Part shown: one piece after another, positions 53,806 through 63,300 of the stretch
Numbering within the stretch: position 1 is the first letter of the stretch
Layout of the letters: each line of letters starts with the position of its first letter
DNA from: Notolepis coatsorum
Taxonomy: Eukaryota > Chordata > Actinopteri > Aulopiformes > Paralepididae
NCBI GenBank assembly: GCA_963971535.1
Contig: OZ020589.1
Location: forward strand, 74,479,311-74,543,310
Direction: 5' to 3'
Length of the DNA stretch: 64,000 bases
Translations under genes and position numbers: made by a program
The notes under the pieces: model-generated
Database searches by the model: none
The model's input: only the letters and a program-made list of their open reading frames with translations
Told to the model about the DNA's origin: nothing

Positions 53806-54459
53806 TTATAATGGAGCGAGTCTGTTTTGAAGCGCGAGGCCCAATGTCATTTCCTGTGCTTCACCTGGGGTGGTCGCCATCCAGGTCTCGCTGCTTGCTG
53901 CCTTTGTCTCTGGGGAGAGGCTGCGAAGTACTTGAGGGTCACTGCTGGCCCACTGCCTAAGGTCGAAGCCGCCTTTGATCAGGGAGGCTCGGAGCTTAAG
54001 TAGGATGGCTTCGGCTTCTTCTGGCGTTGATACGCTTTGTAGGCAGTTGTCCACGTAGAAACTCCTCTCTACGCTTTGTCTGACCTCCTCGTCAGCTCCA
54101 GGGTCCTCGGTCACGTGCTTTTGTAGTGCGAACGTGGCGCAGCATGGGCTGCATGTGGTGCCGAAGGGGAGGACCTCCCATTGATAGATGGAGGGTTGTT
54201 CATCGTCGATCCTCTCTCTCCACAGGAACCGCAGCAGGGGCTGGTCCTCCTCCATCAGTCGCACCTGCAGGAACATCCCTTTGATGTCGCCGCTGATGGC
54301 CACTTTGTCTTGACGGAAACGTAGTAGTACGCCGAGGAGGGAGGGGCCGAGTGTCGGGCCGGGTAAGAGCAATTTATTCAGGTTCTGTAGTCCGATCTGG
54401 TAACTGCAGTTGAATACAATGCGGTTCTTGCCGTTGTGGTGGACCTTGTGATGGGGCAC
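53806..54459 (-). pseudogene. BEL/Pao reverse transcriptase core with altered active site
   Basis: The frame encodes VPHHKVHHNGKNRIVFNCSY-type RT start blocks, GPTLGPSLLGVLLRFRQDKV, SGDIKGMFLQVRL (first catalytic Asp in GDIKGMF), WEVLPFGTTCSPCCATFAL and then FYVDNCLQSV at about residues 135-144. The family motif is YVDD; here the second Asp is Asn (codon AAC at 54046-54048). The frame is offset from the Gag-PR frame by a shift near 54480 and ends at 53806 after running out of frame. Confidence 0.9.
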
Positions 54460-57400
54460 GTACCAGGATTGTCGTCTGGTCTGCCTCTTGATTGTCGATT
54501 TTCTTTATATGTCCCGCTGTGATCAGTTTGTCGATCTCAGCGCGGTATATAGTGGCTTGAGGGGGGTCTTTAGCTAGATGCCGCTCGGTGTTCAGTAGAT
54601 AGCGTTGTGTCGCTTCCTTTGATGCGTGGAGGGTGGGCATCCCCTCTCGCCTCAAGAGTGGAGTTGCGTATCTCATCACTCCGTCGACCTCGACCCTCTT
54701 TGTCTTCTGCTCGAGGAGAGCTATGGCATACGTGTCTTCCTTGGAACGAACTAGTTTCCGTTCGTTCTTGAAGGGCATCGAGTCTAATGTCCATAGTCTC
54801 TCGGCGTGCTGCAAGAGGGTGGTGTCGTCGTCGCTTACCCAGGTGTAGAGGCAGCGGGTGGCTGTCGGTCGGTTGGAAGACCCGGAGAGGGGGCCTTGTA
54901 GCGTCCAACCCAGGCGGGTCTTGACCGCGGCTGGGCAGCCTCTGGGTCCGATGTGGACCTGGTCCGTTGGGACGATGAGGTCTGCGTGGTCGGAGCCTAT
55001 GAGCAGGGTCGGGGCGGCGCCGTCGATGAACGGTATAGGCAGTTGGCGTAGGTGCACGTATTTCTCCATCAGCTGTGGGATGGGGTAGGTATAACGTGAC
55101 AGACCTATGTCATGGCTTGTGAAGGCATTAGTGATGCTGTACCGCTTCTCGGGCTGCTCGACCGCTGCTATTGTGAATGAGACGTTTTCGCCCTTTATGG
55201 TCTTTAGGTCTCGCCGAATAGTACGGATTGTCATTGTTTCTTCGGTACCCCGCAGGCCCAACTGGGCTGCGGCGGAAGCGAGGAGGAGAGTCTTTTCAGA
55301 CCCATCGTCGAGGACGGCGTAAGTGTCCAGGACCTTGTCCTCGTAGCTTAGGAGCACTCGGACCACCTTCAATAGCACTCGGGAGCTCCCGTTCTTCGCA
55401 GGGTCTATATACATGACATTTACTCTCGAGCTGCTTTGTGGTACGGGTCTCCTCTTGTTGCTGTCGTGTAGGACATCCAGGTGGGCGCCGTCGCACTTGC
55501 TGCATCTTTTCTTCAGGCGGCACTCAGCTGCCATGTGGCTGCGCGCGCAGCGGAAGCAGCGGCGGTTCGCTTTGATCCACTGACTCACTTCGTCAGCCGT
55601 CAGCTTCTTAAAGGTGTCACATTGAGACAGCCAATGTTCATGTTCACAATACTGGCAGGCAATCTTCCACTTTCCCTTCGCGGGGGGGGGGGTGTTGTGG
55701 TTCTTGTGCTGCGGCACTGACTCGGCCTGGTGCATAACGGTCACGGACCGGCGGTTGTCATTGAACCTCCTCGGTCCATCTTTAGGGTTAGATCCACTCC
55801 ACACGAATGTGTCTAATCGTAGACTGCTGACCTCCCTGGCGAGGAAATCAGCCAGGTCTAGGAGGGATGGTTCTGGGCCGTGGGGGTCACGGTGGTCTTT
55901 CTGCCGCCGAAAACGCTCTTGACGGGCTGGAGGGAGCTTCTCCAGTATCCGCTCCACGTTGGAATTTGCATATAGTTCATATCTCCCCTTCTCCTTTTGT
56001 GACCCCAGCATCCCCACAAGGGATTGTACCTTGATAGAGAGGTCATCTAGTGCTCTATTGTCTTTGGCTGGGGGGAGGCGGTCGATATCTCGTATTTCTT
56101 GGATCACGTAATCCCATATGCGTCCATAGCGCGCGTCGAGGGCCACCAGAGCATCTGAGTAGGGGGTTCTTGAGTTCGAATATGCCAGCGCTATGTTATG
56201 CGCTCTGGGCACTTTAAGATGCTTGAGGAGGATGGCATATTTATAAGACTCGTCGTGTACATCGGACATTATAGTCTCTAAACACATGCGTAGTTCTGTG
56301 TACTGTGCTCTGTCCTCACGCGTAAAGTCTGGGAACGTCGGTGTTCCAAGGTAAGATGCCATGGATGGCTGGGACACCGATGCGCATAGGGGGAGAGGCC
56401 TCCTGGGCGAGTCTCCCCGTACGGGTGGTCGTGGGTTAGTGCTGGGTGGGTACCAGAGGCCGGGCCCCCAGGTGCTGCTCCTCGGTGCTGACTGTGTATT
56501 AAACTCACCCATGGGTTGGGTCGGGGGTTTGTAACGCAGTGACTCGGGGCTGAGGTCGGGGCTGTACTGGGCCTCCTGGTCCAAAGTAGGTTCGTGCTGG
56601 TGGGCTTGCTGTCCTCCCTCGTCCTCCGCTAGGTCCTGGAGTCTTCTAGTTAACTTCTCTGCGACGTAGGCAGGTGCTTCCTGTTGGCTGGGTCCCGTGT
56701 AGATTTGTCGGGTAGGGGAAGGTGCTCTCGACCCGTGTCGTGATGATCTCCGGGAGCTCCGTGTGGAGGAGGGGGGGGTCTCCCTCTGGATCAATTGTTC
56801 TATCATCTGTGCCTGCAGACGGTCTCGCTCCGCTTCGCGCTGTGCATTGGCGCGGTCTCGGTGGATGTTCTCTTCAACTTGGAGCCGCCTCTCTTCCAGT
56901 CTGATAGTCATCGCTGCGTCAGCCTGGAGGCGACTCTCTTCTAGTCGGATGCGTTCGTGCTCACTCTGTTGTTGCGCTTGGAGACGTTCGCACTCCACTG
57001 CAGACTGTTCGCGCGCACTCTGTTGTTGCGCTTGGAGGCGCTCTCGTTCCACTGCAGAGTGTTCGCGCTCACTAAGTGTCTGTGCTTGGAGACGGTCTCT
57101 TTCGGTTGATGCAGTTAGTGTAGCGATCAAGGCTTGTGCTAGTCGCTGGTCAGCCTCGCTGGGGGATGACACTGATGGAGGTGATCGGGCGCTGACAGGA
57201 CTTGGTGGGGACCTGTTCTCTTGGCACGCTCCGAGGTCCATCTCTTGAGCGCTGCTCCTTGATTTCTCCCGCGCCCCGGGGTCCATCTCTTGAGCGCGGT
57301 ACTCTTCTCTTGGGTGCGCGCCGAGGTCTATCTCGGGTGCGCGCTCTTGGGCCTCTTGCGTTCCGGGGTCTATCCCGGTGGCGCTTTCTTTATCCTTGGG

Positions 57401-57700
57401 CGCTCCGGGGTCTATCCCGGTGGCGCTGTCTTGGGGTATAGTCACGTCATGTCCCGCTTGTTCCCCCCCGTGAGCTAAGTCAGTTTCGTTTGAACCCACT
57501 GGGGTCTCTACTGGTGGGGCCGACAAGTCGATAGGTTTGGGCATGCTTAAACTATCAGTTTTATCCGTGCTTAACGTCTTTTTAGATAAGCTAGGAGGTA
57601 AAACGAAAGCGTAGTCCTCCAGGTGTGGAGGGGGCTGACGTTTGCGCCTAGGGCGCTCTAGTTTGGGAGAGCCGTCTGGAGAGTGTCCGCCGCTGGCCAT
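54374..57700 (-). CDS. BEL/Pao Gag-protease (and start of RT)
   Basis: An open frame of 1108 codons from the ATG at 57700, 53 bases after the primer site. Residues about 60-160 hold imperfect repeats around IDPGA/MDLGA. Residues about 195-310 are a Gln/Arg/Glu-rich coiled coil with repeats of RERLQAQQQS. The Gag core follows (PTFPDFTREDRAQYTELRMC onward, about 450-640). Zinc knuckles CQYCEHEHWLSQC (682-694) and CFRCARSHMAAEC (about 716) are followed by CSKC. The aspartic protease motif LDDGS lies near 798. The frame reaches the first RT residues (IYRAEIDKLITAGHIKKIDN) before a one-base shift near 54480 takes it out of the RT frame; its last 30 residues are out of frame. BEL elements usually have a single Gag-Pol frame, so the shift is most likely a mutation. 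Confidence 0.9.
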   Translation of the reverse strand: MASGGHSPDGSPKLERPRRKRQPPPHLEDYAFVLPPSLSKKTLSTDKTDSLSMPKPIDLSAPPVETPVGSNETDLAHGGEQAGHDVTIPQDSATGIDPGAPKDKESATGIDPGTQEAQERAPEIDLGAHPREEYRAQEMDPGAREKSRSSAQEMDLGACQENRSPPSPVSARSPPSVSSPSEADQRLAQALIATLTASTERDRLQAQTLSEREHSAVERERLQAQQQSAREQSAVECERLQAQQQSEHERIRLEESRLQADAAMTIRLEERRLQVEENIHRDRANAQREAERDRLQAQMIEQLIQRETPPSSTRSSRRSSRHGSRAPSPTRQIYTGPSQQEAPAYVAEKLTRRLQDLAEDEGGQQAHQHEPTLDQEAQYSPDLSPESLRYKPPTQPMGEFNTQSAPRSSTWGPGLWYPPSTNPRPPVRGDSPRRPLPLCASVSQPSMASYLGTPTFPDFTREDRAQYTELRMCLETIMSDVHDESYKYAILLKHLKVPRAHNIALAYSNSRTPYSDALVALDARYGRIWDYVIQEIRDIDRLPPAKDNRALDDLSIKVQSLVGMLGSQKEKGRYELYANSNVERILEKLPPARQERFRRQKDHRDPHGPEPSLLDLADFLAREVSSLRLDTFVWSGSNPKDGPRRFNDNRRSVTVMHQAESVPQHKNHNTPPPAKGKWKIACQYCEHEHWLSQCDTFKKLTADEVSQWIKANRRCFRCARSHMAAECRLKKRCSKCDGAHLDVLHDSNKRRPVPQSSSRVNVMYIDPAKNGSSRVLLKVVRVLLSYEDKVLDTYAVLDDGSEKTLLLASAAAQLGLRGTEETMTIRTIRRDLKTIKGENVSFTIAAVEQPEKRYSITNAFTSHDIGLSRYTYPIPQLMEKYVHLRQLPIPFIDGAAPTLLIGSDHADLIVPTDQVHIGPRGCPAAVKTRLGWTLQGPLSGSSNRPTATRCLYTWVSDDDTTLLQHAERLWTLDSMPFKNERKLVRSKEDTYAIALLEQKTKRVEVDGVMRYATPLLRREGMPTLHASKEATQRYLLNTERHLAKDPPQATIYRAEIDKLITAGHIKKIDNQEADQTTILVRAPSQGPPQRQEPHCIQLQLPDRTTEPE

Positions 57701-57736
57701 ATCAATATTAATATGATATTAAGATTATTGATACCC

Positions 57737-57753
57737 TCCGGCTCGAAGGACCA
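57737..57753 (-). other. Primer-binding site, tRNA-Tyr
   Basis: The plus strand TCCGGCTCGAAGGACCA, two bases inside the 5' LTR, equals the last 14 bases of vertebrate tRNA-Tyr plus CCA without a mismatch (tRNA sequence from memory). Confidence 0.85.
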
Positions 57754-57755
57754 AT

Positions 57756-59047
57756 TGTAACTGAGGGGTTACAAAACCCTGACTGTATTAAAGATTGTGA
57801 TAGATTAAACCACTGCTAATTATGTACTTAGTATTACTTGCCAGACAGTACAACTAATTATGGCAGACACTCATAATAACACGGCACAGTGACAAAGAAA
57901 TATCATTGAGGGTATTTATTATTATGCAGCAAATTGTACAGATATGAGAATTAAGGTCGCGCTTGTATGGCGAAGAATATGCATAAGTCAGTCAGTAGCA
58001 AAAGTCAGTGGGAATAGAATAATTCCTACGATGGGGTACTAGACTAGACGCCGCCTGGCGTAGGATGGCAATTACAGGGGGAAACGCTGGTACCGCTGGA
58101 GACAAGGGGTTTCCTCCCAGAGATGTAAGCTCTGGAGGAGAGAAGAATGTTCGGATACTCAGTCTGTTCAATTGAAGAAGAAGGGGGTTCACGTACAGAA
58201 TCCAGTCCTTGTAATCCAAATGCTCAGCAACAAAGCAATAACTGTAATCCAATTGCACGATAGCAATGATGATAGCCAGCTAGCTCCGGTCCACGAAGCC
58301 AGCCCGAAGTAGATCCTCAAGGTGGTTAAATCCAAACGACAGTGGGGATTAACGATCCTCTTCTCCAGGTAGTACGTTCCACAATCACTATAATCCAACC
58401 AATACTGGTTCTGCAATCGCCGCCGTCGGTTCCGATATGCACATGTCCAGCAGGTTCTCCGACTAGGCCCTCCTCGTGTACTGGCACCAATGTATTTAGT
58501 CCACGCACACTGGCTAAGGTTCCACTAGCTAAACGAACGAACTGCTGGGTAATGCTGCACACGAACGAACTGCTGTTGGCACGATACACAATAATTAACG
58601 ACTCTTTACTTCACATTAAGCTAAGTCGAACTTGACGTTACTGCATTAAATCTGACACTTTTACTATTCACTTCGCACGTGGTTCTCAACGCTCTGTCAG
58701 ATGAACTGCTTCTCACTACATTAGAATCACACTGAACTTGATGAACAGCTACTGTTCGCACCTGCCGCCATATATATACTTAAGTGGCTTTCTAGTGCCG
58801 AACCTCAGTTCTCGTCTCGAATCAATGCGCCGTCTCCAGGCATGTTCCAACATGCCTGGACTCGCCTTTGAACCTGACTTTGGGGGCTCGCCGCCTGGCG
58901 CCGCGAACGTTATCCAATGAGGAAAGTGAATATTACTGGGATTCAAACGCAGGCTTAAAGGGATATAACGTGTATATATAAATAATATACAAGGTATATA
59001 AAACCATAAATGTAGATTCTCAGCTTTTAATCTGGCCCTTCACAACA
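57756..59047 (-). repeat. 5' LTR of the BEL/Pao element
   Basis: Direct repeat of 50131-51423 with about eight differences. On the minus strand a TATATA-rich stretch (58975-59005) lies 40-70 bases after the start. Confidence 0.95.
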
Positions 59048-59528
59048 ATAACACTAACGGGACTGAGGAAGGGGCACACCGAGACGGTGACCAAATACGT
59101 CATCAGAGCTGACCAGTCCATGACGGCATTGAAGAGTGCAGGAGAAGCACCAAGCGATGGGCTAATGATGGCGATGGTGATGAGGGGACTACGGGAGCTG
59201 TACAAACCGTTCACAATCCTGGTAACACACAGTTCAGCGGACATGACGCTGGGACAGTTCAAGGCCAAGTTAAGAAACTTCGAGGCCTCAGAAAATACCC
59301 ACCCAGCCGCCGCGGAGGCGGAAGAGAGGGTGCTAAAGGCCCGAGTGACGCCAAGGGAGAGGACCAGGACCACGGCGGAACTGGCGTGTTGGCGATGCGG
59401 AGAGAAAGGCCATCGGAGAGGCGACTGCACAAAGACTGTCTGGTGTAGCTTCTGCAAATCCACGGGGCACACAGACAGAGCGTGCATGATGAAACACGAC
59501 CAGAGCGCGCAATACGCGTGTAGCAACC
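59048..59528 (+). pseudogene. Ty1/copia-like Gag, C-terminal part
   Basis: Continues the Gag frame from 50130 once one target copy is discounted. It encodes KGHTETVTKYVIRADQSMTA, then LRELYKPFTILVTHSSADMT, a Gag core helix (LGQFKAKLRNFEASE) and a CCHC zinc knuckle CWRCGEKGHRRGDC followed by a second Cys/His cluster CSFCKSTGHTDRAC. It is cut at 59528 by an LTR-like insertion. Confidence 0.9.
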
Positions 59529-61348
59529 TGAAAATATGGCTATTATTCAGAAGTGCTGACTTGCCTTTTATCTCCCCTTTGTACACAAAGACATGTTGAC
59601 TAGTTTCCATTGATATTCTCACGAACAATGACGCGGGCTCCTCCTTCTTCTATCGGCTGGAATATGGATTATGGACGGCATTACTGGATCCTATTCTACC
59701 ATCCTTTTCCCTGTATGGCTAGTTGGCGGCCAGCGTACGGGAGAGAGGCAGGCAGCGAGGAAGAGGGAATCACCTGGAGGTGGGAAGAACCAGAAGCTCT
59801 TTTCAGCTTGGGATGTAGCCGTGAACGGTCGCAGCTACAACAGGAGGTGCTTTGGAATAGCCTTGTTAAAGAACCACCAGAGAGCCCCGCCGGAGCGAGC
59901 GACGGGTTACGAGACATACTTGCTAGTGACGGGTTATCCTAGGAGTATCCGTGATAGTGCGTGAGTAAGAGAGACTGAGCCCAAGGACTGACGTCCATAG
60001 GTAGCGGGTTATAGTAGCAGCGTGACGGTATAAGTAGCATGCTGCGGCTATATTGACTCCAGTGTCCCCGAGCGTGAGGCGCCGAAGAAGACTGGTGGTA
60101 TAGTCCGCCACGTTGCGCAACAGTATAACCGTGTAGCAGTTGGGCTGTTTGGGACCCAGAGTGTAGCTTCAGTGTGAGTGAGGGCAAGTGTATGGATGCG
60201 CGTCGACTCTGCACGGTTGTCTACAACCAGTCTGCACCGGCTGTCTTCGGGCCAACACGGGAGTTCGTCCCGACCAACAGAGGTCGCCATCACCCAGCAC
60301 ACGCTCTCAGCCAGCTCCTGCCCCTCTGCTCCAGCCCCGTTTGCTAGCGCCCGCGACGAGAGCGTTCGACGCCATCTTGCCACCCGGACGGTGGTGGCGC
60401 GGCGCGGCCGCCATCTTGGTTGAGTACATTAGGGCTTCGGTGCCCAGGATCTTATTGCACAGTACATAGTGTGTCGCGGCCTAAAGGGCGAAGAGAATTA
60501 TTGTTTGAACCGAACGCTAACAGTAGCGTGGAGGGGCAACCCCAAACATTAGAAGCCGGCTTTAGCTAGGACTTTTGTTTGGTAAAGTGGGCCCACATTT
60601 TTGGTTTCCTTTGAGTGTGATAACGTGTTTGTTCTTTAATAATATTTTCCCATCTAATTAACCCTTTCCCTGTGGGGAGGTTACCGACCTGGTGCATGAT
60701 AAGTAAAGCCTTAGAGAGGTACTGTTCTTGCCATATAATTAAAGCCTGATAGAGGTATTACACATGGTACCGACCCAGACGTGGGCGATGAGTCAAACAT
60801 ATTGAGGTATATTATCCCTGATACTAACCCAGAGGTGGGTGTATAATATACGTGTCTATAAGGTATTGAGTTACACATGAAGCTATAGTAGGACTTCAGT
60901 TCATTTGACCACTCCTATTTAATTATTGTAACTGAACAGTACAACTAGTATTAAACATTAGATGGGATTCTGTGTGCGTGTCCATTCCTGTGCCCAGTAT
61001 TAACTCTTTTGGTGTGGGTAACGTATATATGATTAACCCCTTCCTACCCAACTCTCCCCTTTTCATTGTAAGGTTTCTAGTGGTCATCAAGGGAGGGTAC
61101 TGCTTGCGGGAGGGACGAATCTATTTAGGCATATCAGTCACTAGGCTGGTAATCAGGGAAGTGAGAGCGAGTTGGGGAGTACTGCTGACCGCCCCGGAGA
61201 GGCGAGGAGGACCAGAGTACCAAACCAGGTTGGTAAATCCCGGGCCCCATTCACTCCCACTACCGGGTCCCAGTTTGACGCTCCAGGCCCAAAGACGAGG
61301 GTGCAGTCAGACGGAGCTCTACTGTGTCCAGCTACCTTGTGACTGCCA
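59529..61348. mobile_element. 1.82 kb LTR-like insert in the copia element
   Basis: The segment begins TGAAAATATGG, ends GTGACTGCCA and is flanked by the 6 bp direct duplication GCAACC (59523-59528 and 61349-61354), with copia coding on both sides. TG...CA ends and a 6 bp duplication suggest a long solo LTR, as in some endogenous retroviruses, or a non-autonomous LTR element. It contains GC-rich CpG-dense sequence (60290-60420) and an A/T-rich second half. Open frames up to about 110 codons (for example 59671-59964) show no recognisable domain. Confidence 0.55.
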
Positions 61349-61840
61349 GCAACCGTTCCCACGAAGCAGGGATAAGATGACGGCCATGGACGAGACGGCG
61401 GCCATGGACGAGACGGCGGCTACGGACAAGATGACGGCTGTGGACAAGATGGCGGCAGCGGACACGATGGCAGCGACGGTCGACGTGAGACGGATCGAGA
61501 TAACGCCCGGAGAATAACGGGACAAGAAGACTTCGCTTTTGGGGCGCGGACAGCGTGCATCGCCAGGCCGGCACAGCTGCAGCGGGCCCAGAGGAAGGGA
61601 CTGATCGTGGACACAGGTGCGTCGTCCCATGTCATCAACGACAGGAGTCGGTTCAAGAACTTTGACAACACTTTCCACCCGGAGAGGCACAGCATGGAGC
61701 TGGCAGATAGGAAGCGCACCTACGGGTTGGCGCAAGAAAGAGGAGACGCACAGGTATGCCTCACGGACAGTGGGGGGCGCCGGCGTACAGTGACATCTAC
61801 GTACCATCGTTCGATAAAGGTAAAAATGTTCTTGTAGAGC
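61349..61840 (+). pseudogene. Ty1/copia-like Gag-protease junction with 18 bp tandem repeats
   Basis: After the insert, 61377-61479 holds about six 18 bp units (ATGGACGAGACGGCGGCC-like) encoding a repeated MDETAA/VDKMAA peptide. From about 61525 another frame gives FAFGARTACIARPAQLQRA and the protease motif GLIVDTGASSHVINDRSRF with its DTG, then HSMELADR. The frame ends at about 61780 and the sense continues in another frame, so at least one frameshift and a small deletion are present. Confidence 0.8.
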
Positions 61841-63065
61841 CTGACGGTACACGGTTTGACATAAAGATGTACCAGAGAGTGTATTATCTGCAAACAGAGT
61901 GTAATGACAACGACAAGTGTAATGATAATAATGATATGTGTAGCGTGACGGCCAGTCACGATATTCAAACATGGCACGAGATTATGGGTCATTGTAATTA
62001 CGAGGATTTACTGAAACTGCAAGCAGTGACAGAAGGCATGCACATTGAAGGTGAAAAGCGTAGACCTGACAAAAAGTTTGTAGTGTGCAAAACGGGGAAG
62101 TTTACTCAATCGAGAAACAGAAATCCCACAGAAAAAGTAAAGGTACCACTTGCACTAGTTAACACGGATCTAGCCGGTCCAGTAAGCAACGAGTACATAG
62201 GAGGCTTTAGATATGTACAGTATTTTACAGATGTGTGCACAGGAGCAGTGTTTGTTTACTTTCTCAAAGCAAAGAGTGATACACTTGACTCCAGGCCACG
62301 GAGAAATTCCTGGCAGACGTAGCCCCTTATGGTAACGTAGGATGCTTGAGGTCCGACAACAAAACCGAGTTCACAACCAGAGAGTTCCAATCACTGTTGA
62401 GAAGGTACAAGATAAGACACAAGACGTCATGTCCATATCCCCCACACCAGAACGGAGTGGCAGAGAGGAAATGGCGCACCCTTTTCGAAATGGCTAGGTG
62501 TAAGCTACTAGACAGTAATTTACCTAAGAGCCTATGGCATTATGCGGTGCAAGAAGCCGCTTACACCAGAAACAGGTGCTTTAATAAGCACACGGGCACC
62601 ACCTCGTATACAGCACTGACAGGAAAGAAGTGTAATCTAGCTAGAATGCACCGATTTGGATCAGTGTGTTATGCGTACCTGCATGACAGGGGAAAGCCCG
62701 AGTCCAGATGTGTAAAAGGACTCTTTGTAGGGCACGCCAAGGGAAGCCCCGCTTTCCTAGTTTATCATCCCGGTAAAGGGAGAGTGCAGAAACACATGCT
62801 AGTCAAGTTTGTCACAAAGACAACATGTGAGAGCGAGACACAGACAGAGGAGCCAGAGCTGGACTCCAGAGTAAGGTGTGTAGAAACAGAGACACATCAG
62901 CCCAGTGTACTTAGCACGGTCGTGCAGGCAGACAGTCAGCCACCCCCAGAGGGCGATGACGAGGAGCACCCGAGGGTGACGTCAAGTGCTCCAAGCAGTG
63001 GGAGGTATCCCTCAAGGGAACACAAACCCCCAAAGTATCTGACAGACTGTATGGTTCGTAGCTAA
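61756..63065 (+). pseudogene. Ty1/copia-like integrase; RT and RNase H missing
   Basis: The frame 61756-62322 carries the copia pre-integrase region (ASHDIQTWHEIMGHCNYEDL, with its H...H and later C positions) and integrase start LVNTDLAGPV (first catalytic Asp) and FTDVCTGAVFVYFLKAKS. A one-base shift near 62290 moves to the frame 62346-63065: CLRSDNKTEFTTREFQ (second Asp), CPYPPHQNGVAERKWRTLFE (Glu) and the GKKCNLARMHRFGSVCYAYL block, then a linker ending REHKPPKYLTDCMV and a stop. In copia elements RT should follow here, but neither RT nor RNase H motifs occur downstream, so the element is 3'-deleted. Confidence 0.9.
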
Positions 63066-63300
63066 TTGCTTAAATGCTGAAGGAGAGTACTCCATGTTTA
63101 AATACTGAAGAAGGGTGGCTACACTGCTTAAATGCAGGAGGAGGATACTCCAGGTTTAAATACGGGAGGAGTAGAATCCAGGTTTAAATACCTGAGTAGA
63201 GTCCATGTTTAAATACTGAAATGGATACTATGTTTAATTCCATGTTTAAATACTGAAATGGGTCCCATGTTTAAATACAGAGGTGGATGATTTACCATGT
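63066..63300. repeat. Imperfect tandem repeats of TCCATGTTTAAATACTGAA
   Basis: About nine irregular units of 20-45 bp sharing GTTTAAATAC. They follow the truncated copia pol directly. Confidence 0.7.

Larger units (their letters stand above)
50131..59047 (-). mobile_element. Complete BEL/Pao retrotransposon nested in copia gag
   Basis: An 8917 bp element on the minus strand with 1293 and 1292 bp LTRs, a 5 bp target duplication (ATAAC), a tRNA-Tyr primer site and Gag-PR-RT-RH-IN in BEL order. The LTRs differ at about eight positions by eye (about 99.4% identity). Despite this recent insertion, pol has several frame breaks and stops and an altered RT active site, so this copy was probably already defective and moved with help, or decayed quickly. 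Confidence 0.95.

Noticed and set aside
22972-54048. APOBEC-type G-to-A hypermutation as the cause of the two Asp to Asn changes
   Set aside because: Both sites are CpG to CpA, and other lesions in BEL and copia are TGA or TAG stops best explained by C-to-T, or indels; there is no visible run of G-to-A changes.
56763-57248. 161-codon plus-strand frame rich in Ser/Arg/Cys
   Set aside because: Antisense of the BEL Gag coiled-coil repeats.
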